Of a stretch of DNA of 64,000 nt, positions 1 through 7,027 are shown piece after piece. The stretch covers positions 118,666-182,665 of the forward strand of contig NZ_JARLTC010000027.1 of NCBI RefSeq assembly GCF_029382225.1, in the 5' to 3' direction. The notes beneath the pieces are model-generated. The model was not told the DNA's origin. It searched no databases and worked only from the letters and a program-made list of their open reading frames with translations. The translations under genes were made by a program, and so were the position numbers. Each line of letters opens with the position of its first letter. The stretch's first letter is position 1. The stretch is from Spongiactinospora sp. TRM90649 (lineage in GTDB: Bacteria; Actinomycetota; Actinomycetes; Streptosporangiales; Streptosporangiaceae).

Positions 1-963
1 GGCTGCGTCAGCCTCCGCGGCTGCGCCAAGGACCTGATCGAGAACGTGGTGGAGAACACCACTGACCAGGTCGTGAACGAACTCATCGACCAGGTCGCTC
101 CGGACCTTCCGCCGATCGACACCCCCGGCGACGGAAACCAGAGCTGCCGCCTACGCCCCAACAGCTTCGTGGCCGGCACACCGGTACTCATGGCCGACGG
201 CACCACCAAGCCCATCGAGGACGTAAAGCCCGGCGACTTGGTCTGGGCCACGGACCCCGAGGCCGGCTACAGCGGCCCCCGCCCGGTCACCACCGCCATC
301 ACCGGCGACGGCACGAAGAACCTGGTCGAGATCACCGTCGACATCGACGGCCCCCGCGGCGACGCCACCGACACCATCACGGCCACCGACGAGCACCCCT
401 TCTGGGTCCCGGCCCTCGACGAATGGGTCAACGCCACCCGCCTCCAGCCCGGCACCTGGCTCCAAACCTCCGCCGGCACCTTCGTCCAGATCGCCGCCGT
501 AGACCGCCGCACGACCACCCAACGCGTCCACAACCTGACCGTCGACGACCTCCACACCTACTATGTGGTGGCCAGCGGTCAGGCCGTACTCGTACACAAC
601 GATGGCCCTCCCTACACGGACGAGGAATGCTGGGCGATCGCCGACAGAGTGAGAAACGAAACCCGCGAGAGCATGTCGAACACACAACGTAGAAAACATG
701 TCATGATTATTGGCGCGGTAGACTGCGTTACAGGCTCCGTTGCCGTTGGCAAGAAGCGATCAGAGAAAGGGGGCTCAACGCACTGCGCCGAAGACCTCGT
801 ACGCGATGAGTTGGTCGGCCGGGGATCGCGTGCGGAGAATATCCGCTATGGACACCCGGCCCACCCAGACTCAATGAACGAGGCGGAATTCTGCGCCAGG
901 TGCCAAAGTCGCATCGATCCGTCGCAAGTGCCACCGGACCGGCGTTGGACAAAATCTCGGTAA
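1..963 (+). CDS. Polymorphic toxin C-terminus: HINT domain plus deaminase-like toxin tip (5' end outside window)
   Basis: The reading frame is open from the first base, so this is the end of a larger secreted or cell-surface polymorphic toxin. A pre-toxin HINT domain begins at the Ser codon near 163 (NSFVAGTPVLMADG), contains TATDEHPFWV and ends with AVLVHND near 603. HINT domains of this kind autocleave to release the C-terminal toxin. The tip (about 604-960) carries HCAE (His codon at 781) and CARC (Cys codons at 892 and 901). This HxAE-type plus CxxC pairing is the zinc and catalytic signature of the nucleic-acid deaminase superfamily, and the GSVAVGKK lead-in recalls YwqJ-like deaminases. 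The deaminase call is motif-level only. Base composition drops towards AT in the tip, unlike the HINT part, which suggests a swapped cassette. The next gene is the likely immunity protein. Confidence 0.72.
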   Translation, partial: GCVSLRGCAKDLIENVVENTTDQVVNELIDQVAPDLPPIDTPGDGNQSCRLRPNSFVAGTPVLMADGTTKPIEDVKPGDLVWATDPEAGYSGPRPVTTAITGDGTKNLVEITVDIDGPRGDATDTITATDEHPFWVPALDEWVNATRLQPGTWLQTSAGTFVQIAAVDRRTTTQRVHNLTVDDLHTYYVVASGQAVLVHNDGPPYTDEECWAIADRVRNETRESMSNTQRRKHVMIIGAVDCVTGSVAVGKKRSEKGGSTHCAEDLVRDELVGRGSRAENIRYGHPAHPDSMNEAEFCARCQSRIDPSQVPPDRRWTKSR

Positions 964-1009
964 ATACAGGCAGGTGTTGATAGTGTGGGACTGGAGAGAA
1001 CTCGAAACG

Positions 1010-1564
1010 ATGTCCGGCGAGGCATCCGGCATTCCATCGGTTCTACAGCAGCTCCTACACGGCACCGCTGAACAACGGGCGAAGGCGTTTCGCTCCCTGT
1101 ACGGAAAAGTGGCAAACCAAGGAGATCTCTATACTTCGGCGGCCGGAGTAACGGACACAATTCTCAATGATTTGCGGCTGGGAAGATACATTCCCGAGTT
1201 CGGCTGGCTGATGCTCCATGAGATATTTCGCAGCTTCGGTCGCGACAAATATCTTATGATAGATGGTCACCCCATCGAGATAGACGCCTATTGCCGCGAA
1301 CGAATACTGGAAACCCTTCCAGTCATTGATGAGGTGGCCACAAATCTTTCAGGCAAAGATTTTGAATATGCAGCCTTCCTCCTAGGCGATATTGGCGAAT
1401 ACAGCAATCAGGCGATCGCGATACTGGAGCGCGAAGTTTCGAGATCGTCCGGCGAGCGACTCCAGTCGGCGCGCGATCAGTTAGAGGTCGCGACAGAACT
1501 GGCCCGCGAGCGAGAGCTCAACGGTGGGAACACTCAGGCGACAGGTACCGACGAGTCTGAATGA
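1010..1564 (+). CDS. Probable immunity protein for the upstream toxin (unrecognised family)
   Basis: A predicted soluble, mostly alpha-helical protein of 184 residues starts 46 bp after the toxin. ATG 1010 is preferred because GGAGAG at 993-998 lies upstream; GTG 974 and TTG 977 in the same frame would add about 12 residues. There is no signal peptide and no motif I can name. The helical pattern and acidic C-terminus (TGTDESE) fit cytoplasmic immunity proteins. The assignment rests on position immediately downstream of a toxin tip and on shared low-GC composition (for example around 1225-1265), unlike the rest of the window. An unrelated small helical protein cannot be excluded. Confidence 0.55.
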   Translation: MSGEASGIPSVLQQLLHGTAEQRAKAFRSLYGKVANQGDLYTSAAGVTDTILNDLRLGRYIPEFGWLMLHEIFRSFGRDKYLMIDGHPIEIDAYCRERILETLPVIDEVATNLSGKDFEYAAFLLGDIGEYSNQAIAILEREVSRSSGERLQSARDQLEVATELARERELNGGNTQATGTDESE

Positions 1565-2248
1565 GTGTTCAGGGGGGAGCAATATCGATGCGCGGGCAGC
1601 CACGACAGTGACCCTTTTCACCGTGACGCCACAGGTCACAGGCTCGCTACAGATCAGCGTTCCCTATCCGGGACACAGATACCCCCGACAGAAGGGTTGT
1701 CGACCAAGATCAACTAGTAGAGCAGGGGTTTGAGTGCTATTCAATCGTGCCTCACTGCGGGTGTCATCCCAGACGCTTAACCGCCCGGTCGGCGTCCCGC
1801 GTCCTGCGCCGATGCCGCCGCGCGATCCGATCCACTCCTACGACCGCTCCGCATGCCAGCACGCTGAACCGGCTGGCCACAGTGGTACATAGGTATGCCA
1901 CGCTTACGCCTCCACTTGGTGAAGAATATGCCGATATCAGCCATTGATCGGAGTTTTGATAATCCCAGTCCGCCGAGCCAGCGGGAAGGTAAGGATTTTG
2001 GGGAAGGGGTGGCGAGTGCGGGGGAAGGGGTTACGCTTTGCTGGACTCCGCTGGGCGGTGGGTGATCAGAGTTCGGCCTTTTCGTGGCGACTGGTCGGCC
2101 CCGGAGTGATGCCGTTACATACCAGGCCATCTGGGCGAGGAGGTGCCGGCTCGTGCAAGGGGTACTGCAATCGGGGGCGATCCTCTGGTTCGTGGTGCCG
2201 GAAAGGAAATGTCGGATATAGCGACTGCACTGGATGGGACTGAGCATA
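1565..2248. other. Gene-poor stretch, probably relic DNA
   Basis: I see no convincing gene here. Short open frames have poor codon-position bias and no clear ribosome binding site. The composition is mixed, with AT-richer patches near 1690-1745 and 1920-1960, and G-rich runs near 1995-2035. It sits between the toxin/immunity cassette and a lone DUF397 gene, which fits debris left by cassette turnover. Nothing in it resembles a tRNA, transposase or attachment site. Confidence 0.4.
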
Positions 2249-2458
2249 ATGATGTGGTTCAGGTCATGCTTCTACCCTGGCAACCCCGACGCCAGCGGTG
2301 TGCAGGTCTCCGAGATAGAAGTGCCGTACAACGCGACCCACGACCGTATGATCGTGCTGCGCCACTCGGACAACCCCAGCGGTCCCATGCTCTTCTTCAC
2401 ATCAGCGGAATGGCACGCCTTCGTGGACGGTATCCGGACCGAGGAGCTCTACCGCTAA
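2249..2458 (+). CDS. DUF397 domain protein (divergent copy)
   Basis: A 69-residue protein with the DUF397 layout: an N-terminal WFRSCFYPGNP strand, an EIEV segment, then MIVLRHSDNP and the typical C-terminal LFFTSAEWHAFVDGI. DUF397 proteins are small partners of Scr1/Scr2-type XRE regulators and are described as toxin-antitoxin-like in streptomycetes. This copy is clearly more divergent than the two at 3862 and 4160, lacking their GGNCVEV core. The start is ambiguous between ATG 2234, 2249 and 2252; 2249 has GGGAC seven bases upstream. It lies beside, and convergent with, the HATPase gene. Confidence 0.6.
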   Translation: MMWFRSCFYPGNPDASGVQVSEIEVPYNATHDRMIVLRHSDNPSGPMLFFTSAEWHAFVDGIRTEELYR

Positions 2459-2477
2459 CGGTTCGCCGGACGAGGCA

Positions 2478-2960
2478 CTAGCCGGATTCGGCTGCCCCCT
2501 CTTGCCTTGTTCCGCCCGTCGGCCAGGCGAGGAGGTCGAACCAGACGCATTTGCCCGTCGGGGTGAGCGTCCAGCCCCAGTTGTGGGCGAGGTTGTGAAC
2601 GATGGTGAGGCCCCGGCCGGATTCGGCGGCCAGGTCGGCCGAGGCGGTCACGCGAGGGATCTCCGTGGAGGGGTCGTGCACTTCCACGATGAGCAGCTCG
2701 GCCTCGCGGGCCAGGGTGATGCGGACGGGCCCCGCCATCGGAACATGGGTGAACGCGTTGGTCGCCAGTTCGGAGACGAGCAGAGCGGCGACGTCTGGGA
2801 TGTCGTCGGCGACGGCCCAGTCAGTGGCCGTGTCATAGGCGAACCGGCGGACGGACGCGACGCAGGCGGGGTCGCGCGGTATCCATTTCTCAGCGAGGAC
2901 GCCGGTGGCGACGGTACGGCTGGCGGCCAGGGCCACGCGAACGCTGGGGGCCAATGTCAT
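2478..2960 (-). CDS. HATPase-fold anti-sigma-like ATP-binding protein
   Basis: A 160-residue single-domain protein of the RsbW/SpoIIAB-like HATPase_c_2 family. The N-box is seen as LLVSELATNAFTH and the G1/G2 region as VHDPS followed by ESGRGLTIVHNLAHNWG. Such proteins bind ATP and typically act as anti-sigma or anti-anti-sigma switch kinases; substrate and partner are not evident here. ATG 2960 has AAAGGAG upstream. It is divergent from the XRE regulator gene, the usual arrangement in actinomycete XRE/DUF397/HATPase clusters, so the two probably share a control region. Confidence 0.8.
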   Translation of the reverse strand: MTLAPSVRVALAASRTVATGVLAEKWIPRDPACVASVRRFAYDTATDWAVADDIPDVAALLVSELATNAFTHVPMAGPVRITLAREAELLIVEVHDPSTEIPRVTASADLAAESGRGLTIVHNLAHNWGWTLTPTGKCVWFDLLAWPTGGTRQEGAAESG

Positions 2961-3088
2961 CGCGTGTCTTCTCCTTTCGAATTCCTGCGCTCATCCTGGC
3001 GTGCGACGGTTACGCTGCGTACAGATTCGGCTACCAAGCGGCTTTGCTGAAGATCGCGCGTGTTTCCTTGAACCCCGGCGAGGCGGAC

Positions 3089-3871
3089 ATGACGGTGGAG
3101 CAGTACACACCTCAGGCGATTTGGGGCAGAGAGCTGCGCCACTACCGCCTGGCGGCCGGGCTCACCCAGGCGCAGCTCGCCAAGCTGATTCATTTCAGCG
3201 AGTCGCTGATCAGCGGCATCGAGACCGGTCAGCTACCGGCGGGCCGGGATTTCGCCGAGCAGTGTGACCGGGTACTGAACACGGGCGGCGCGCTGGCGCG
3301 CCTTCTCGACTGGCGTCGCGGCCAGCTCATTCCGCCGTGGTTCGGCAAGTGGCGCGACAAGGAGCAGGCGGCGCTGACGATTCGGTCATACGAGCCGCTG
3401 GTCGTGCCAGGGTTGTTGCAGACCGAGGCTTACGCGCGCGCCCTGCTGGAGGAGCCCGACGCCACGATCGGTGTGCGAATGGAGCGACAGGCGCTCCTCA
3501 CCCGGGAGAGCCCGCCGCCCCCGATCCTGCGGTGTGTGATCGACGAGGCGATACTCCATCGCCCGTGCGGCGACCCGGCCATCATGCGTGAGCAGCTTCT
3601 TCACCTGGCTGGGTGCACTGGACCACGGCTGAGCGTGCAGGTGCTTCCGCATGGAATGCACGTCGGGCTGCTCGGTGGATTCGCGCTCGCGACTCTGAGC
3701 GATGGAAGCGACATACTGTACTTGGAGACGGCCATACGCGGCCTGACCACGAGCGATCCGGAGGACGTCGTGGAGGCGGTCGAATGCTTCGAGGCACTAC
3801 GGACGGAAGCTCTGCCGCTGAATATGTCCATTGATCTCATCAAGAGGACGGCAGAGGAAAGATGGACGTAA
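3089..3871 (+). CDS. XRE regulator, Scr1/DUF5753 family
   Basis: A 260-residue regulator. Residues about 10-65 form a helix-turn-helix (LRHYRLAAGLTQAQLAKLIH followed by SESLISGIETG). The rest is the DUF5753 effector region (SYEPLVVPGLLQTEAYARAL, then TRESPPPPILRCVIDEAIL). Upstream in-frame starts exist back to 2954, but they precede the conserved HTH with no similarity to the family, so ATG 3089 is chosen. The 3' end overlaps the following DUF397 gene by 10 bp, indicating translational coupling. Known relatives act as antitoxin-like repressors of their DUF397 neighbour; that role here is inferred from context. Confidence 0.85.
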   Translation: MTVEQYTPQAIWGRELRHYRLAAGLTQAQLAKLIHFSESLISGIETGQLPAGRDFAEQCDRVLNTGGALARLLDWRRGQLIPPWFGKWRDKEQAALTIRSYEPLVVPGLLQTEAYARALLEEPDATIGVRMERQALLTRESPPPPILRCVIDEAILHRPCGDPAIMREQLLHLAGCTGPRLSVQVLPHGMHVGLLGGFALATLSDGSDILYLETAIRGLTTSDPEDVVEAVECFEALRTEALPLNMSIDLIKRTAEERWT

Positions 3872-4053
3872 GCAACGCCCAGTGGGTCAAGTCAAGCTAC
3901 TCGGGCAGCAACGGCGGCAACTGTGTGGAGGTCACCGCCGCAACAGGGGTGATCGCGGTGCGCGACTCCAAGGACCCCGACGGGCCAAAGCTCCTCTTCA
4001 CCCCCGCCGAATGGAACACCTTCCTCCACAACCTCAAAAGCGGCGGGCGATGA
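3862..4053 (+). CDS. DUF397 domain protein, copy A
   Basis: A 63-residue DUF397 protein with the full family pattern: WVKSSYSGSNGGNCVEV, VIAVRDSKDPDGPKLLF, then AEWNTFLHNLKSG. Its ATG lies inside the last codons of the XRE regulator gene (10-bp overlap), so the pair is translationally coupled. It is 53/63 identical to the copy at 4160, and the duplication carried along the regulator's 3' end. Family members are the partner of Scr-type regulators; the biochemical activity is unknown. Confidence 0.85.
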   Translation: MDVSNAQWVKSSYSGSNGGNCVEVTAATGVIAVRDSKDPDGPKLLFTPAEWNTFLHNLKSGGR

Positions 4054-4098
4054 TCCACACACCGTCAGCATGCCCGCAGCGGGCAGCCAGCCGTCAGC

Positions 4099-4169
4099 GG
4101 TTCGAGGCGCGGTCGCTTTCCATGTCGGTTGACCTCATCACGAGAACGGCAGAGGAAAAATGGACCTGA
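4099..4169 (+). pseudogene. Relic of XRE regulator 3' end
   Basis: The frame ending at 4169 reads MSVDLITRTAEEKWT then stop. The true regulator ends MSIDLIKRTAEERWT then stop: 12 of 15 residues are the same and the stop overlaps the next DUF397 start in the same way. The similarity extends a little upstream (RFEA against CFEA). This is the left part of a tandem duplication unit that copied the tail of the regulator together with the DUF397 gene. It may still matter as a coupling leader for copy B. Confidence 0.75.
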
Positions 4170-4351
4170 GCGGTGCCACCTGGGTCAAGTCAAGCTTCTC
4201 TGGCGACAACGGCGGCAACTGTGTGGAGGTCGCCACCACAACAGGGGTGATCGCGGTACGCGACTCCAAAGACCCCGACGGGCCCAAGCTCCTCTTCACC
4301 TCCGCCGAATGGAACACCTTCCTTCACAGCCTCAAGAGCGGCGGCCGATGA
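4160..4351 (+). CDS. DUF397 domain protein, copy B
   Basis: A 63-residue paralogue of copy A with ten substitutions, most in the N-terminal third (S16D, Y13F and the TAA/ATT triplet at 25-27). The C-terminal RDSKDPDGPKLLF block is unchanged. The start codon again overlaps a TGA of the duplicated regulator tail. The conserved frame and mostly conservative changes suggest it is still under selection rather than decaying. It converges on the membrane protein gene ending at 4332, overlapping it by 20 bp. Confidence 0.83.
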   Translation: MDLSGATWVKSSFSGDNGGNCVEVATTTGVIAVRDSKDPDGPKLLFTSAEWNTFLHSLKSGGR

Positions 4352-4685
4352 TCCAAGCCGCTCCGATCGGGAAGGCCGAGCACACGAGCAGGATGGCCAG
4401 GCCGATCGGCCAGAGGCCCTGGTCGTCGGTTACCACGCGCGCGGCGAAGAGGATGAAGAACGGGAGCACTGTCAGGACGCCGAGGAGTGCGCCGCCGCCG
4501 GTGGCGAAATAGGCCGCCAGGCCCGCTACGACCGTCAGGACGACGAAGGACGGGAAGAAGAAGGGCGAGTCGAACAGGTCGCGAGGGGCGTCCGCCGATA
4601 CCTGGGGGGCGGTGGCGACGCAGGTGGCGACCGCCGCCGCGCCCGCGGCTAAGTTGACGATCATCCATATCCAGGGGCGGGACAT
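4332..4685 (-). CDS. Small four-helix membrane protein, unknown function
   Basis: A 117-residue protein with about four hydrophobic segments: WIWMIVNLAAGAAAVATCVA, FVVLTVVAGLAAYFATGG, ALLGVLTVLPFFILFAARVV and LWPIGLAILLVCSAFPIGAA. ATG 4685 has a textbook GGAGG seven bases upstream. I do not recognise the family. It follows the VOC and DUF2293 genes on the same strand after a 29-bp gap and may be the last gene of that operon. Confidence 0.7.
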   Translation of the reverse strand: MSRPWIWMIVNLAAGAAAVATCVATAPQVSADAPRDLFDSPFFFPSFVVLTVVAGLAAYFATGGGALLGVLTVLPFFILFAARVVTDDQGLWPIGLAILLVCSAFPIGAAWIIGRRS

Positions 4686-4714
4686 GAAGGTACCTCCGTG
4701 GTGTCGGTGAGGGC

Positions 4715-5083
4715 CTACTCCTGGAGAAGGCAGAAGGGGTGGCCGGCGGGGTCGGCGTAGACACGCCAAGGCTGCGTGCCGTCCAGGAGGACGGCGCCGC
4801 TGTCGAGGGCGATCTGTTCGGCCTCGGTGAGGTCGGGGACGGCGATGTCGAGGTGGAGTTGCTGGGGCCGGGTGGGGTCGCCCCACAGCGGCGCGCGGTG
4901 TTCGGGCACGCGCTGGAAGCAGAGCACGAACCCGCTGGGAGTGTGCAGCGTGGACCAGTCGTCGTTCAGGGCCCAGCGCCGGTCGGGGCGGTTGACCTCG
5001 CCGCCGAGGAGGCTGCGGTAGAACTCCGCGAGGCGCTGGACGTCGGGGCAGTCGAGGACGACGCACTGGATGGTGCCGGTCAC
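4715..5083 (-). CDS. VOC (glyoxalase/bleomycin resistance) family protein
   Basis: A 122-residue single VOC unit: VVLDCPDVQRLAEFYRSLLG at the N-terminus, a central LCFQRVPEHRAPLWGDPTRPQQLHL (split across two beta strands) with metal-ligand-like His, and the C-terminal YADPAGHPFCLLQ. Members are metal-dependent or binding proteins using the paired beta-alpha-beta-beta-beta fold. The substrate cannot be told from sequence. GTG 5083 overlaps the stop of the DUF2293 gene by 4 bp, so the two are co-translated. Confidence 0.82.
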   Translation of the reverse strand: MTGTIQCVVLDCPDVQRLAEFYRSLLGGEVNRPDRRWALNDDWSTLHTPSGFVLCFQRVPEHRAPLWGDPTRPQQLHLDIAVPDLTEAEQIALDSGAVLLDGTQPWRVYADPAGHPFCLLQE

Positions 5084-6144
5084 GCGGTCTCCCGGAACTG
5101 GGCGAGTTTGCGGTCGATGGCGGCGCGGATACGTTCGCGCGCCTCCATACGAGGAGTACCCGTCATGAGCAGCTTGTCGTAGTCGGTGTCCAGGTGGCGG
5201 ATCGACGCGATCACCGCCAGCGTGATCGCGTTCTCGTCGAGGACGCGGGCCGCCGCCGAACGGCCGACGCGTCCGCTGCCGCGCAGGCCCGCGTGCCCGG
5301 CGATCTCGTCCGCCCGCTCGACCGGGCAGCCCGGGAACAGCCGCCGGATCTCGACGGACATGCGGGCGACGAACTCGACGTCCTCATCCGCCCGCCGAAC
5401 CCGGTCGCGTTCGCGGCGGCGCTGCCGGGCGTCCTCGTCGGCCAGGCACTGTTCCTCGGCGCGCGCCAGCGCGGCCTCCTCGACCAGGATCCCGCGCCGC
5501 TGGTACATCTTGCGGCGGCGGTTGAACTGGACGACGATCGCGCACAGCCCGCTCTCCTTCTTGGCCCGCCGGCTCAGCGCCGCGTCGCCGGACGGCAGGA
5601 ACACCAGGTGGTCCATGTCCGCGCAGGTCAGGCAGTACGGCTCGACGTCCTCCATGATCAGGTAGGGGCCGGTGTCGCCGCACCCGGCGCAGGTCCAGGC
5701 GTTCAGCGGAGTCACGACCGTCAGGTCGGGGATCTTGGCCATGCTCTGACGCCCACGCTCGCCGAGCGCCGGCGAGACCCAGTGCGTACGGCACGCCCGC
5801 TCCACCCCCGGCTCGCCGTCCACGGTGAACCGCAGCTCCCGGCGACCACGACTGGCCCCTATATAAGGGGTTTCGACCCCTGAAAGCCCCTGCCCCACCG
5901 CCCATCGCCGCAACGCGTCGAGTGCGGCGCCCATCCGCTCGCCGTCCACCGGCGCCAGTTCCTCCAGCGTGCCGGCGCGCCCCTGCCGCCACAGGTCGAC
6001 ATCACGCGAGCGCACCCACCCGAGCCCGCCCAGCACATCCACGAACGTCACGTACTTCTGCCTGGCGAGGGCGCCTTCGGCCGCGTCGGTGACGCGGCGG
6101 GCGAGGTTGGGTCGGCTCACCCTGACAAGCTTGCCAAAGATCAC
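5080..6144 (-). CDS. DUF2293 domain protein with zinc-ribbon-like centre
   Basis: A 354-residue protein. The middle region has CAGCGDTGPYLIMEDVEPYC then LTC, a four-cysteine zinc-ribbon-like arrangement. A basic, Arg-rich helical stretch (about 225-260) follows. The C-terminal part carries the DUF2293 pattern FPGCPVERADEIAGHAGLRG, then SGRVGRSAAARVLDE. DUF2293 proteins are common in actinomycetes and of unknown function; the zinc ribbon and basic helices suggest nucleic-acid binding, which is inference. The start could instead be GTG at 6120. It is translationally coupled to the VOC gene. Confidence 0.72.
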   Translation of the reverse strand: MIFGKLVRVSRPNLARRVTDAAEGALARQKYVTFVDVLGGLGWVRSRDVDLWRQGRAGTLEELAPVDGERMGAALDALRRWAVGQGLSGVETPYIGASRGRRELRFTVDGEPGVERACRTHWVSPALGERGRQSMAKIPDLTVVTPLNAWTCAGCGDTGPYLIMEDVEPYCLTCADMDHLVFLPSGDAALSRRAKKESGLCAIVVQFNRRRKMYQRRGILVEEAALARAEEQCLADEDARQRRRERDRVRRADEDVEFVARMSVEIRRLFPGCPVERADEIAGHAGLRGSGRVGRSAAARVLDENAITLAVIASIRHLDTDYDKLLMTGTPRMEARERIRAAIDRKLAQFRETA

Positions 6145-6167
6145 CGCTACGGCTCGCCAAAGCGCGA

Positions 6168-6204
6168 AAGGGCCCGGGTCGTGATCGACCCGGAGCCCCT
6201 TGCC
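6168..6204 (-). terminator. Hairpin downstream of SSI gene
   Basis: On the minus strand, GGGCTCCGGGTCG pairs with CGACCCGGGCCC around a short ATCA loop and is followed by TTTCGC. It lies just after the inhibitor gene and before the DUF2293 gene start, so it separates the two minus-strand units. The U-tract is weak. Confidence 0.6.
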
Positions 6205-6219
6205 GGAATTTCGGTCAGG

Positions 6220-6708
6220 TCAGAAACGGAAGATAGACCCGGTCCTTGCTCGCATCGAGCAGCTGTTGTCGAACGTGCGCTGGTAGCGGATGTAGCGCCC
6301 GTCCCACCAGCCGTTCGCGGTGACGGTCACCGGGCGGTACTGCCGGGTGCAACCGAACCAGGGCGTGATCGCGCGGATGTCCTCGATGTTTCCCTCGGCG
6401 CGCTCCAGTTGGTTGCAGGCGCTCCAGGCGTACGGGTGGGACGTACCGCGGACCGGCGAGCAGACCAGGTAGACATGCCGCCCGTAGTTGTTGCCGGCCG
6501 AGTAGCCGTCGTTGACGGTGAGCGCGACGGTCCTCGCGCCGGTGCCGTAGACCGGGGGCTCCGGCCATGGGCCCAGCTCACCCGGCATGGTGTAGTAGTT
6601 CGGCTCGTCCCCCGGCGCGGACGTACCGGCTGTGGCGGGCGTGGCGGCGAGGAGCGCGCCGAGCAGGATGGCCGGGCCCATGGCGGCCAGGCGGAAAAGG
6701 CTTCGCAT
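6220..6708 (-). CDS. Secreted subtilisin-inhibitor-like (SSI family) protease inhibitor
   Basis: A 162-residue precursor. Residues 1-27 form a Sec signal peptide (hydrophobic AAMGPAILLGALLAA, cleavage near ATA-G). The rest matches the SSI fold: first disulfide pair C83 and C98 (CSPVRGTSHPYAWSAC), reactive loop C120-T-R-Q-Y-R-P126, then VTVTANGWWDGRYIRYQRTF and C150, ending SIFRF. By alignment to SSI, where the reactive bond is Met73-Val74 after Cys71, the P1 residue here is Arg122, which favours trypsin-like as well as subtilisin-like targets. It is divergent from four secreted serine-protease-like genes, the obvious candidate targets or partners. ATG 6708 is taken because it immediately precedes the signal peptide. 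Confidence 0.88.
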   Translation of the reverse strand: MRSLFRLAAMGPAILLGALLAATPATAGTSAPGDEPNYYTMPGELGPWPEPPVYGTGARTVALTVNDGYSAGNNYGRHVYLVCSPVRGTSHPYAWSACNQLERAEGNIEDIRAITPWFGCTRQYRPVTVTANGWWDGRYIRYQRTFDNSCSMRARTGSIFRF

Positions 6709-6818
6709 CGATCCCCCGTAATCGGCTGACGACGACTGCGGGCCCAGAATCGCGCATCCGGCCAGGTCACGGCGCGTTCGACACTCCAGGAATTAGCCAA
6801 ATCCGACGCACCAGGGGT

Positions 6819-6839
6819 CTATCTGGTTCCACCAGATAG
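6819..6839. promoter_or_regulatory. Palindrome between SSI and protease genes
   Basis: CTATCTGG, five bases, CCAGATAG: perfect 8-bp arms in the divergent intergenic region. It is the right size for a dimeric regulator and sits 111 bp upstream of the inhibitor start. The binding protein is unknown. Confidence 0.45.
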
Positions 6840-6934
6840 GTAACGAAAAAGTAACGGTCTCTTCGTTTGTACGGATTTAGGGTCGTTCGACCAAGATCAG
6901 GCGGCTACGGTCTTCTCCTGTCTCTTTACGCGGC

Positions 6935-6960
6935 CATGGGGTTGCCTTGTCAAGCCCATG
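6935..6960. promoter_or_regulatory. Second inverted repeat upstream of first protease paralogue
   Basis: CATGGGGTTG, six bases, CAAGCCCATG: 10-bp arms with one mismatch, ending 67 bp before ATG 7028. It is a candidate operator or mRNA leader hairpin. The 319-bp divergent region 6709-7027 otherwise holds no gene. Confidence 0.4.
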
Positions 6961-7027
6961 ACCACCGACGTACGGCACCGGAACGCACCCTCGCGCCCCG
7001 CCGTACGACGAATCGAGAAGGAGCTAG

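Noticed and set aside
1747..1947. 66-codon open frame in the gene-poor stretch
   Set aside because: Arg/His/Thr-rich with no ribosome-binding site or family resemblance; codon-position bias is absent.
4099..4169. Reading the 15-codon frame before DUF397 copy B as a new micropeptide
   Set aside because: It aligns to the end of the XRE regulator, so duplication explains it; a leader function remains possible but is not needed.
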